Origin: Spirometra erinaceieuropaei
Lineage: Eukaryota; Platyhelminthes; Cestoda; Diphyllobothriidea; Diphyllobothriidae
Length of the DNA: 64,000 nucleotides
Reading direction: 5' to 3'
Assembly (NCBI GenBank): GCA_902702965.1
Contig: CACRXP010001363.1
Location: forward strand, 15,935 to 79,934
Position numbers and translations under genes: made by a program. The notes below the pieces were generated by a model. The model searched no databases, had not been told where the DNA came from, and saw only the letters and a program-made list of their open reading frames with translations. Each line of letters opens with the position of its first letter. Position 1 is the stretch's first letter. Positions 22,201-31,799 of the stretch are shown in pieces.

Positions 22201-25200
22201 GACTTATCAGTAGTATTTCCTGGACCCCTCCTCCTTGAATTTGATGTTATTGCTGCCAACCATTATATAAATAGCTGTGTGTTGAGGCTTGAGTAACCGT
22301 TAAGTGAATCACGCCCAGCAGATCGGCAATTCATATTGGACCATTACATGACTTTGGCAAGTGAGTATGCGTCGCACGCAGCCTGTTGGGTCATGTATGA
22401 TAACTGAGTAGCTATTTTGCCCGTTTAGTAAGTACACGACCAAAGCCTCCTACTTTACGAAGGAATGCTGTGCGTTGGCAACGAGACGCAGTACGGTTTT
22501 GGATGTTTGCCGTTCTAAATCTGGACGTGCCATCGATAAGGTGTGCACTTCGGATCGTCAACCGAGAAATGAACGTTTGCCGCATTTGCTTCATTTACTT
22601 TACACTTACTTCATTACTTGATGCCAGAAAAGGTAAATGGCGCCCTTTAGACAGCACGATTGCTTTACTACTGTAGGTGGGCTACCTCATGAAATGTCAA
22701 CCGAAATTCCGAAATTCATTTTCGTTTCGAAAAGATTAATTAAGTAATGTTGTAAAACTGATCATCCTACAGCATACTTCTATAATAATTCAGTTACCAC
22801 ATGATGTCGGCTTTCGATCGAACTTCTTTCCGGCTGCATTTCACTCTGTAAACAGTGACTACTTAAGTAACATGATTTTTTTATCATTGATTTACGATGC
22901 CCTTAAAAAACATGCATAAAAAATTCTTTTGTTTATTTGGTAGAAAATTACGTTTTCTTTCCCATTTTTATACTCGAAGAAGGGATATAATTCGCTTTTC
23001 AAAAACTTTTCCAATTCCCGAATAATCCTGAACCCGGCCTGCTGTTTCACTCACATTCACAGTTTCCAAACTACAAGCCGTATATTTTTCGCGTATGGAA
23101 AACCATAACTTCCTCTACGGCATTAGGAGGAGACTATGTGGAGTTCTTAAAATTTAGCAGTGGATTCGATCCATATTGTTAACTTTGCAAGCCACATTGG
23201 TAGATGCAGAGACATAACGTTTTATGAACAGTCATTTCGCGGTATTAAAGAATCCCACAGTGAGAAACTTTTTAAAAACCGAATCTTATCCCTTCTTCGG
23301 GCATAAACTTGGAAGAAGGCGTAATACTCTACTGAAATAACAAAAGAATGAATGGATATTCGTATGCATTTTTTTCATGAAATATAATAGAATTTTTAAG
23401 GGCATCGAAAACCAATGATAAAAAATCATGTTACTTAAGTAGTCACTTTTACAGAGTGTAGTCTTTGTATGCAGCCAGAAATAAGTTCGTTCAAAAGCCA
23501 GCACCCTGAGGTAACTGAATTATTATAGAATTATGCTACAGAATGATTAGCTTGAAAGCCCTACTTTATCAATCTTTTCGAAACGAAAACGCATGTCGGA
23601 ATTTCGGTTGACATTTCATGAGTTAGCCAACCTACTGTACATGCAAATCGTCAATATTTAGGTCCCTGATCGACAAATTCATTGCGATCCAGGGGTTTCT
23701 GTCATTATTTTAGCTAGTTTTAAACCTAACTGTCTCGTAGTACCAGTTCTATACGCTTCGCAAGTGCCAACTCACGTGGCCATTTCTAAGGTTTGAGAGT
23801 TTGCCGGTACTTGTTCATGCTTTGTCGGCTGCGCAACTCATGTCGTTCTCCAGTAAGTGACGTCTCCCTCGCCCGGCTCACTTTGCCTGACACCAAGTTT
23901 AAACATAAACCTGAATTTAGGTGACGATCTTACGAGAAGTACATGTTATTATCTCCGTACTGATCAGGACTGTGGAAGATGAACTACTTAGTAGTTGCAC
24001 ATGTAATCCTCATTAGTGTAGCGCAGCCCCTCAAAGTTGTCCTCAACCGGCCATACCTCAACCCCAAGCAGCACGATCTGAGGTTTGAAGACGAATTAGT
24101 TGATCATCTGAGTTGGACGTCTTGCCACCGAGCGTCGAGCCTAGTTTCTTTGGGCTACATTTCGTGATCCTTAGTTTTATTTATTCAGTTGTCCGCAAGG
24201 GCTATGGCAAACTGCTGTCTGACATATTAGGTATTAAGAGTTTATGACTCGGATGCGCAGCAGTCCAACGGATCCAGACTAAAATCCTCGGTGCGTGAGT
24301 ACGGAACATTCGGCTTTCTTGCTCCCTTCTTGGTCTTCTTCATCATAATCAATTGTATTGGAAGCCTGAGCGCTTTTAAGTAACTCACTCATTGGATCAA
24401 CCGGGTTTTTTCGAAGTTGCATTTCATTCGACACTGATTCCTAAGTGTCGCCAGTTCGACCGTCGCCAATGACGATGTCCACCTTGTGCCCCACAGGATG
24501 ATGGGTGCAAAACAGTGAGGCGCAAGAGTTACTTTATGCGGGTAGCAGACTAACGGAACGTCTACCCCGCGCATCTGGGCTTGGTGTCCAGGCTGTGTTG
24601 GTCGTAGGGACTGACAAGGTTAAAAGGCCCGTCTGCGCGTACCACGCACGACCTGGTCCCACGAACATGCACCAGGTTTGCATGAATAAGTGGGGGCGAC
24701 TCGACTATGACGTGAATAAGAGTTGTGTTGTTAGTACGGTAAAATGCTTACACAATGATATACTACGGCCCGCCTGTTGGTGGTTTGTGAATATTACGCG
24801 GTTATTCCGCAGTAGCTGGTTGATTTCAGCTGAAATATTCACATCAAATTTCGGACCGTGCCCGAAATGGTCTGTTCTGAGAGATTTACTCCAAGTTCGC
24901 GCTTTAATTTCCTCGAAAATTAAACAAGGCAATGTGAAGAAGAGTGCCGTCGCTTCCATGTAAGGAAGGAGCCATTTGGTCTGACTCACAGTCCTCAGTT
25001 CGATCGTCCCGCGTACTCTCACAGTACTGATCGCGAGGACCAAATCGTCCCGTCGGTTGGCAGCCATCCGAGCGCGTCAGCTTTATTATGGTGAGGAATG
25101 CGCTGAAGTGCTCTGGGGTTGGAGTCTCCAACCTCACTCTCTCTCTCTTTCCCCTCACGCCTGCACTAGTTTGCCGTCTGCTCCAGTCAGCCACCTGATG

Positions 25201-28200
25201 CGGGGATGGAACGCAAGTGGCTGACACGTCGTGAGCCTGTGTCTGACCGGGGCACTATACCCCATGGCATTTGTCATGGGATGTGCGGACCTTGCGCAGC
25301 CCGATTTACGCGCGCCGTATCCTCGTCCTTCTGACCCCCTGTTGGGGTGTTGTTGTTGGTGAAAAATCATGGTCATGTGTATGGTGTGGTGGTATGCCTA
25401 GGTGCGGGTCCAGCCGCGCCATCCGCCTGCGTCCCCCCCCTGCCTCCGGTCTTCTTGACTCTGTCTTGACACCGAACCTAGGTGATGAGTGGGGGAGGAG
25501 ATAGTGCGGTAGATGCTGCACAAGTCTGCTATCACTTCAAACTAGTTCACGCGTAAGTCACCGTGACTGTTGCACCTTGCTGTGTAGCATACGGTGGACA
25601 TCGTCGGAATCGACGGTCAAACTGTCATGTTGGTTAGACGCATCTCTCGCATGACCTGTTATGGTAGCCAGATGCGCGAGTATACCGTGCTCAACGCATC
25701 CTCGGGGAATTCCACTGTTGGTAACTAGAAGTTATCAGTAATTGACCTTTTTGATGCAGGATACCACAATCCTGATAAACTGGCCTCGTAAACTGGTTTC
25801 TTGTTTGTACCGCTCGCTCTTTATTTTCTCTTCAGGCAAATTCTCTAGTCGTTCTGTCGTATCCACCACCACTATTTAACACATGGGAGTGAAGCATTTT
25901 CGTGGAGTTGTTTCATGTTTACTGGCTTTTATGGATTCTACCCGATGAACTTTTGTTTGCCTCTTTTAGTCATCTGTTCGTCCATTGCACGCCAGTAATC
26001 CGAATGAAGTGACTTCCGCCGAAACACAGACAACCGATCAACCGACACAACCCTTAGAATCAGTAGTCAGATCAGAAGAGCCTGCTTGCAACAAGAGCCT
26101 CACTGGAGTCTCCCCACTACCCCTTTCCACCAATCACGTAGCCCGTGCGCCAACCGCCACTCGACCAAAGACGACGGAGCCTCTCCGAAAATCTTCTACC
26201 TTCCTGCGCGCTCACGAGAAAACTGCGCTGCTGGATGATGTTTTGTTATCACTCAGTGCGGTCCCCATCAAGCCAATTCCCAAAGAGCCACGGCCGGAGA
26301 AACTCACCGTTCCTAGGGCAAATTCGGCGCGAGAGGTACGGCGAGAACTATGCCGGACTGTTTGTTACCAGCTGCTGCCTAAAGTAGCCGCTCGCGTTTG
26401 ACTAATGTTGACAGCTTATACATTGTTTCAGGTCCGCCTTATTCGTCGAAATGTGAATTTTGTTCGCGCAAACGCCAATGCCATGTCCTACAGTCCGACC
26501 CGACGGGCTGTTAGCCATGAGTCTTTAGTGATTGCCAGGGGTTGTGACAATCATTCCGCCGTCAACCGGCGGCTTCCCCTCGGTAAAGTTCCAGCATAGT
26601 AAGTTTTTTTGTAACTTTCCATGGATGGGTTATTTGCTGTGATTTAACTTCAGTCGATAGTAGGCTTTATTGGTCTGCCGACATGCAAATGCAACTACAC
26701 GGTCTTTACCATTTAGATTTTTTAAATTTGTGAATGTGTCTTAGGAACACTGTGTTTTTGGGGGCTTCTCCCTGTGTGTTTGACCGGTCCCTTGATTAAA
26801 ACATCTCTATTATTGCCCTTAGCGCCGCCACTGATCAGATTCATCAACCGGCTGTCTTTCTGGAACACCATGAGTGTCACACGTGCTCAGATGTCATAAA
26901 AGTCCTACAACGACGACTTCCCATCTGGGGTACGAAGATTCGACACATTGAATGTCGTAAGACCTGCGCCGGACTCCAGCAACTTAAAGATTGCACGAGG
27001 ATATGGTCAGAAACGGATGAATTCCAACCTTGACCGCAATGATCCTTTCCTAGAGACTTCAGGAAATCGCTAAACTAGTAACACTACCTGGAAAGAGAAA
27101 CTGTATCAATTTGCCAGTAATTAGATCAAGGGCGTCCGTACTGAAGGTAACGGGTCGTTAGTTGTCCAGTATGAGGCTTCGCAAAAGCTTTCACTGAACC
27201 GAAACAGGAATCAGATTGGCTCGCCGAATACATATGATCGGACAGCCATGAGTTCGTGCAAGTCTGTAACTACTGCCATACATATGTGTTTGTAGTGTAT
27301 AACATAAATGTAGATAGTCATGCTGCGTTAGCCATTGGGCGCAATGTTACCAACTGTTGTTTGTCAGATTCGGCGGTCGGCCGGTGCATGTGGGAGAGAA
27401 GAGAGAGAGCCCGAAATTGGGGAATTTATTGTCTGGGCACATCAGCGCATCCCTAACTAAAGTAAATTTGACGTGTTTAAATCTATCGCGACTTGCTATT
27501 AGTCATGACTTAGAAGTTTGCCAACCGACGGGATAACTCTGTCCTTCTCGGTACCGACAGGCTGCCCGCAATGGGTGCTTCTCAATGCGATCTTTACAGC
27601 ATCCTCACCGGGCCGCCCTTAGCATAGCCCAGTGGGTGTAGTGGGGCCAGGATGTGTGTGGCACGCGTACACGAATTGTTTGGCTTTGTCGGTCAGTTCG
27701 GCCCGAGCTTACCTTGGGTCTTGTTGACATTGTCCCGCCAGCGGAGCAAGGTGGGTGAAGGAGGAGAGAGTGCGGTTGGCGCTGCGCAAGTCTACCTCAC
27801 CACAATCTTACCTACGCGTAACTCATCGGCGCTGTCCCCGTCCCGTGGGACACGCGGTGGATGTAGTCACTTGCGACGGCAGAACTGTCGCTGTGAGACG
27901 TGTGCACCTAGCTCTCAACTTGCAGTGTCGAACACGAACCCCGCACCAACGGTACCATGTGCATGTACGTGCGCAACAAGACTGTTTCCATTTGGGCGTG
28001 GGTTATACTCCTCTACTTTCTTCATTAACCTTAGCAGAATTCGTCCGTTTCGAGAACAAATAGCATGCACCAATACTCATGGAATGCTGCGTTAGACCAA
28101 TGAGATTGAAGGAAGGAACACAGTCCTTCTGTTTTGCTCCAAGGGAAACTAGGGCAAGTTCGAATTTCAGGTGTGACCGGAGATTGGGTTTGGGAGGTGT

Positions 28201-31200
28201 ACGACCGCCGTCGAAAGGTAAGGTGGCCAAGGTCGTCCTGGTCTCTCTTTAGTTGTAATGCCCTCTTCTTTAGGACGGGAGTAGCAACTCGATAACTAAG
28301 CTGAAGTGTCAACACTGAAAGTTTTCAAGTGTGACTATTGTAGTCCCAACCGATACGCACAGACTGTATTCACTAAACCTTCGTTTTTCCTTGCTTGTAC
28401 TTTGGCAGCATTGTTCGCCGTAGACGTGAGGCGGAAATGGCCAAACAAGAACAACTTTCTCAGACGGCAAACGCGGTCCCAGAGGGCTGTCGGCTTATGT
28501 CGGAAGATGAACGATTGGACACTTTGAAACTCCTCCAGGATGGTCAGTGAGACACATTCGTTGTAGTTAACTTAAATCTGCCCCTGTGCATTTTGGTGTC
28601 TCTAGTAGTCAGGTCGGCTTGACTGTAATTTCGGGATGAGAGGGTGCCGTGGTTTTTCATTCTTATCGTCTGATTCATGGCACCTTTCTAATCACATGTT
28701 CCTAGGCCGTACACAAATAACGGAGTACGCGCCTCATCCACTGGAACGTCGACGTATGTGTATGGAGTCTAGGCCCAAGTACAGACAGCATTGCAATTCT
28801 TCGTTTGGAAGGTGCCAACCGTGATGCGTTTATAAATGTATTCGCCTCCAGCGATGTAAACTGGGTCCCAACCTATTCTTATTGCGACCACACATTTATC
28901 CCGCACTTCGGCCTGGCTGCTCACTTGCGAATGCATCGCACAGTGCAACAGTACCAACATATATTCTTCGCATCCGTTTTCACTGTTCATGCACATTCCT
29001 CCACTGCATGGGCCTATTCGGTCACGCGCGTATACACGGCAGCAGAATTCACCGTAGCATCGATACACCTTACACACCCACCATACCTAGCCAGATCAAC
29101 ACCCCACTGCTCCTCAGCTTGCTGTCTGGCGTGCTACCCCACCCGTAAAACCCCCCAGTTACCACCATTTCCGTATGGCCCGATCCACAGTTAATTAGGT
29201 CTTTCAACCCACCGTTGCTCGCGTCCTAACCACAACCCTAGCCCAAAGCCCTTCCCTGGGATTTATCGTAAGGGTTGAGGGATTACTTAAAACCGCGCCC
29301 TACCAAGGGCTTTTCCGCCTGGTTCTCCTTCTGATGTAGGCCCTTATATGCACATGCTTTTCAGCCAGCGTCACCATGATGCAAGCCGGAGGTGTGGCTT
29401 CAAAGACGACAAACATACTTGGTAGACTCGTAATCTTACACGTGCAGCAGCTAAGAACATTTGTTGTCGTCCTCCTTCAAGGAATGATGCAAGCCTTTTA
29501 CCGGATTATGACTAGGCTTAGGGTTAGGTCATGCTATTGGCTTATGCTTTCGAAGTAGCTTTTTTACGACCAATTTTCCCCAAAAAATGGGATACAGGCG
29601 GACAATTTTCAGGGGGTGGCGAGGGGTGTATCTAACTTTCAACACTTTTAAGATCAAAGGTACATTAATGAGTTCATTTTCCTACTGGGGTTCAGACTTG
29701 TATTACGGGTGGTAGCGGATATAATCCATTCGGAGGTAGATTATTGTTGCAATAGCTCGTTCCCAAAACACCATCCAAGGCTGCCATATTGAGAGTAGCG
29801 TGCATGGACGATTGGGTTAATTTGGCCAGACAAATTCCGGGTGGAAGTCACGAATGACGATTTGGTTACTAGAGCTCACAGATTGCTGCAAGGCGTGAGA
29901 AAGAGCCCCGGTCTAGGGAAAAAATTAATATTGCTACTAACGGTGCGATTGTGGGGTAGAAAGTTGGGACTGTTCCGATAAAAACGGACGGGTGGACATC
30001 ATCGGAGGAGAGGCGGTGGTAACACCACCACCACCACCACCACCACCACCACCACCACCACCACCACCACCACCACCACCACCACCACCACCACCACCAC
30101 TGTCGTTAGCAAGGAGAATGGATTGAGTTGTTCAGATCTGCTGTCGCGGATCCTCACGTGTTGAAAAGTACAGTCCGTAACATCCTCGAGACCGACTAGA
30201 TCAGACATCGCAATGTCTGAGTTGTTCGTGCCCGAACAAGTACTCGGAAGGAAGTTTTGGGGTCGACGGAGTGACCAGTATCAAGTAGGTGTTTCATAAT
30301 GGAGGAACGCGCGATCTTATTTTCTTGTCTTAGGAGCCACTTGGGCAGGTGCTCAATAGACCTGGCTGCCAACTGCCTTTGCGTTCGCCCAATGTACTTG
30401 CATCCGCAAGTGCGTGTGAATTCATAAACACACTTTGAAGTGGCGTGCATTGGCAGGGCATCCTTTGCCCGTGGAATCGGAAGTGGCTTAGTAGGACTGC
30501 ATAATACTAGTTCGGCTGCATTGTATGTCCTTTCAATGGTGGAACGTAGCCGTCGTTTGATAGTATTTAAGATATTGTCGCCCTTAAAGGGCAAAGATAT
30601 AAAGAAGGGCTTTTTCGGAGCTAAATGTTCTGTCAATTTTGGCCGTGTAGAGTTGCTGTATTTGTGGATGAACCGTGCGGGATGTCCCCACTTAAGTAGA
30701 GCTTCTCTGAGGCGTGCAAATTCTGCATCCAGTGTATCATTGGAGCAAATGTTCCTAGCCCTTTGGAAAAGAGTACTTGTTCGGGCACGAACAACTCGGA
30801 CATTGCGTTACCTGGAGGCGGCCTATATACGACGAGATCAGACATCATCGTAGTCATACCAAGACCAAAAATGACCAGTTGCAGGTCTGGAGATGACGGC
30901 TTGAAACTCACACGTTTACCCAGACCCGGAACATAAGGGCTACTGCTTATCCAGTTCGTGTACCATTGATTATTTTTTTAACCTTTTAATGCACTTTTGT
31001 CATTTCTGTGGGAGACATTGTACAGGAAGTCTTATTACAGCCCTAAGATCTCTCTTGTTTTCATTTTCGAAAACGGGTTAGCTCATGCTGAAGTCGTTGA
31101 AGAGCTTGGACGTCTGCCTATTCGAATGGACACTGTGAGGGTTCGTAGACGTCGAAGTGATCTGGAAAGCAAGTTGGCTGAGCTAGAATCCACAATCAGT

Positions 31201-31239
31201 ATTTTCAAAAAACCCCGGGTGTATGTTTGGCTCGATTAA
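19056..31239 (+). CDS. ENKD1: Enkurin domain-containing protein 1 homologue (six exons)
   Basis: Exons 19056-19244, 21626-21912, 25970-26335, 26432-26598, 28409-28542 and 31082-31239 join in phase (1, 0, 0, 2, 1). They give a 1299-nt frame for 432 residues; human ENKD1 has about 346. Visible ENKD1 landmarks, in order: LKPNPLMC (N-terminal P-x-P-x-L-C block, residues 9-16), PKNFIRENIRRLRERQ (65-80), FLRAH (236-240), NFVRANANA (about 289-297), KVPAYIVRRRREAE (about 332-345), and a C-terminal enkurin domain with LMSEDERLDTLKLLQD (365-380) and ISIFKKPRVYVWLD (419-432, the end). Enkurin-domain proteins bind microtubules; vertebrate ENKD1 works at centrosomes and ciliary bases. The C-terminus resembles ENKD1 (IKIFSRPKVFV) more than ENKUR. 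Not confirmed by search or transcript. Confidence 0.85.
21626..21912 (+). CDS. ENKD1: ENKD1 exon 2
   Basis: The acceptor TTTTCTTTATAG|CC and donor ACT|GTGAGT bound a frame for residues 64-158. It starts with AKPKNFIRENIRRLRERQ, the basic ENKD1 helix (human K-E-N-L-R-R-I-R-E-I-Q). The second half is polar and poorly conserved. The entry phase (CC completing the G left by exon 1) and exit phase 0 fit both neighbours. Confidence 0.8.
22671..23637. mobile_element. Tc1-type fold-back MITE, 967 bp, in ENKD1 intron 2
   Basis: The element lies between TA dinucleotides (22669-22670 and 23638-23639). The left end is CTGTAGGTGGGCTACC and the right end, read inverted, is CAGTAGGTTGGCTAAC. The arms stay complementary for hundreds of bases (the GAAATGTCAACCGAAATTCC and AAGATTAATTAAGTA blocks pair with their inverted copies near 23580-23620). 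Most of the element is thus one long hairpin with a unique centre at about 23030-23260. TA duplication plus CAGT termini point to Tc1/mariner mobilisation. It has no transposase frame. Confidence 0.85.
24389..25640. repeat. Probable dispersed repeat region in ENKD1 intron 2
   Basis: Overlapping frames on both strands (152 codons plus, 120 and 107 codons minus) occur between 24505 and 25227 without recognisable domains. The segment at about 25475-25590 (GGTGATGAGTGGGGGAGGAG, TAGTGCGGTAGATGCTGC, CAAGTCTGC) is matched in the same orientation at about 27752-27830 in intron 4. At least part is therefore a dispersed element of unknown type. A CT-rich run is at 25137-25155. Confidence 0.4.
25970..26335 (+). 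CDS. ENKD1: ENKD1 exon 3
   Basis: The acceptor CTCTTTTAG|TCA is followed by 122 codons (residues 159-280) and ends at GAG|GTACGG. The content is low-complexity, rich in T, S and P, then KSSTFLRAHEK, matching the FLRAH block of vertebrate ENKD1. It ends with KLTVPRANSARE. The preceding intron (about 4.06 kb) holds a fold-back MITE and other repeats. Confidence 0.75.
26432..26598 (+). CDS. ENKD1: ENKD1 exon 4
   Basis: It follows a short 96-base intron (acceptor TTGTTTCAG) and encodes VRLIRRNVNFVRANANA through LPLGKVPA (residues 281-335), then TA of a split Tyr codon. The donor is ATA|GTAAGT. The block corresponds to D-F-I-R-H-N-A-R-A and the G-H-V-P-H-Y segment of vertebrate ENKD1. Confidence 0.8.
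26823..27033 (+). CDS. Possible alternative terminal exon in ENKD1 intron 4
   Basis: After the acceptor TTGCCCTTAG the sequence is open to TGA at 27031. If spliced to exon 4, the leading C completes the Tyr codon in exactly the phase used by exon 5. It would add 69 residues (starting AATDQIHQPAVFLEHHECHT) with four cysteines in CHTC and CRKTC contexts, replacing the enkurin domain. I recognise no family. It could instead be a fragment of an unrelated element, and no polyadenylation signal follows closely. Confidence 0.25.
27600..28300. repeat. Second dispersed-repeat copy in ENKD1 intron 4
   Basis: The block at about 27750-27830 matches 25475-25590 (GGTGGGTGAAGGAGGAGAG, GTGCGGTTGGCGCTGCGCAAG, then an ACGCGTAA match). 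Overlapping frames of 75-147 codons on both strands have no recognised domain. The rest is anonymous intron sequence. Confidence 0.4.
28409..28542 (+). CDS. ENKD1: ENKD1 exon 5, start of the enkurin domain
   Basis: The acceptor TTTGGCAG|C completes the Tyr codon. The frame then reads IVRRRREAEMAKQEQ, PEGCRLMSEDERLDTL and KLLQD (residues 337-380) and ends at GATG|GTCAGT in phase 1. The S-E-x-E-R-x-x-T-L signature is the first half of the enkurin domain. Confidence 0.85.
28840..29090 (+). pseudogene. Zinc-finger tail of the EN/RT LINE, + strand fragment, in intron 5
   Basis: Two consecutive frames resemble the C2H2 modules found at the end of the LINE family described at 33649. One is YCDHTFIPHFGLAAHLRMH (about 28880-28935). 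The other is CTFLHCMGLFGHARIHGS (about 28990-29050), followed by RIHRSIDTP. The usual spacing is C-x2-C-x12-H-x3/4-H. Cysteine losses and a frame change make it a remnant. No RT portion precedes it, so it is a 5'-truncated insertion, the only copy here on the + strand. Confidence 0.65.
29100..30000. other. Anonymous intron sequence
   Basis: I see no gene or repeat I can name. 29210-29290 has degenerate CCCTAA-like words. Confidence 0.35.
30023..30100. repeat. (CAC)26 microsatellite
   Basis: Seventy-eight bases of uninterrupted CAC triplets. On the minus strand they would read as a valine run, producing a spurious frame at 29999-30208. The tract lies about 100 bases from the 3' end of PLE-2. 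Confidence 0.95.
30196..30765 (-). pseudogene. Penelope-like element PLE-2, thumb and GIY-YIG endonuclease
   Basis: On the minus strand from 30765, one frame reads FQRARNICSNDTLDAEF and LLKWGHPARFIHKYSN (RT thumb and linker). It then continues as LAPKKPFFISLPFKGD (30630-30580), CVYEFTRTCGCKYIGRTQRQ (about 30435-30375), ARSIEHLPKWL and HLLDTGHSVDPKTSFRVL, ending at 30196. This is the GIY-YIG nuclease of Penelope-like elements: Y in CVY, YIG, the R-x-x-R helix start, then H-L-x-x-T-G-H. The polymerase palm is absent because the sequence upstream is replaced by an inverted copy of the 3' end. It is antisense to the ENKD1 gene, inside its last intron. Confidence 0.8.
30769..30905 (+). mobile_element. 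Inverted copy of the PLE-2 3' end
   Basis: GAGTACTTGTTCGGGCACGA (from 30773) through GGACATTGCG at 30807 is the inverted complement, with one mismatch, of 30210-30243. On the + strand it encodes VLVRARTTRTLRYLEAAYIRRD, the same C-terminal PLE segment that PLE-2 encodes on the minus strand. The element is thus flanked at its 5' side by a piece of its own 3' end in reverse orientation. Confidence 0.7.
31082..31239 (+). CDS. ENKD1: ENKD1 exon 6, end of the enkurin domain
   Basis: The acceptor is GGGTTAG|CT, entered in phase 1. It encodes a charged, coiled-coil-like segment (HAEVVEELGRLPIRMDTVRV, then RRRRSDLESKLAELESTI) and the diagnostic ending IFKKPRVYVWLD before TAA at 31237-31239. A polyadenylation signal follows 90 bases later. 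The preceding intron contains PLE-2 in opposite orientation. Confidence 0.85.
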
Positions 31240-31328
31240 TCGCCTTTTCTTCGTCCACCTCTCCCCCACCCCCACAATCACCTTGCTTTTATGAGAATCC
31301 ATGCATTTTGTCATCGAAGTGATTACGC

Positions 31329-31334
31329 AATAAA
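31329..31334 (+). promoter_or_regulatory. Polyadenylation signal AATAAA of the ENKD1 gene
   Basis: A canonical AATAAA lies 90 bases after the stop codon and is followed by a T-rich stretch (ACTTTTTTCAG). It is the first such hexamer after the stop, so a short 3' UTR is likely. Confidence 0.6.
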
Positions 31335-31339
31335 CCACA

Positions 31340-31799
31340 GTTTGTGCCCAGACTTTTTTCAGTCTCCAACGTTCGACTCTTCTGATTAGACAATGCACTC
31401 TCATCAGGGTCTTGGGATGCTGACCAAGATCAGATCCTCCGCGTGCACCTGTGGAGTCTTTTAGAAAACCGTGTACGAAAACAGGAACAACTTTGCATAA
31501 ATTGACCAGTCCTGATGGGGACTTCGAATACGCAGCCTAATCACTGAGTACTAGCCGTGTGATCAGCACGTTTCAAGTGAACGGCACTCAGCTCAAATTA
31601 GTCCATATAATTAGCACTGGGTAAAACTAGACCCCTCGTTCCTGAGTCCAAAGTCTGGAACTTCGGTTTTCCAAGTAACCAACTGACATGTCCAGGAAAA
31701 AATGAACGTCGGAATGGTACGATTCGTCGGGGAGGGACGCCAAGCCTAGGGATTTCTGTACGTCGCCATAATACCATCTTTGTTGGTAATTAATCCACT
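31340..31799. other. Anonymous spacer after the ENKD1 gene
   Basis: I see nothing coding or repeated here. Confidence 0.4.

Noticed and set aside
22434..22540. Candidate exon in ENKD1 intron 2 (KASYFTKECCALATRRST frame)
   Set aside because: No consistent acceptor/donor pair keeps the gene in frame and no family motif is present.
24029..24085. Possible extra ENKD1 exon reading PLKVVLNRPYLNPKQHD
   Set aside because: It faintly resembles the PLKALWRSPKY segment of vertebrate ENKD1 and follows a CAG. However, exon 2 already joins exon 3 in phase 0, and this segment has no donor giving a compatible phase.
29999..30208. 69-codon minus-strand frame with a long valine run
   Set aside because: It is only the (CAC)26 microsatellite read in one frame.
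30440..30853. 137-codon + strand frame in the PLE-2 region
   Set aside because: It is the complementary shadow of the minus-strand PLE-2 frame. Only its last part (VLVRARTTRTLRY) is genuine coding sequence, belonging to the inverted 3' fragment.
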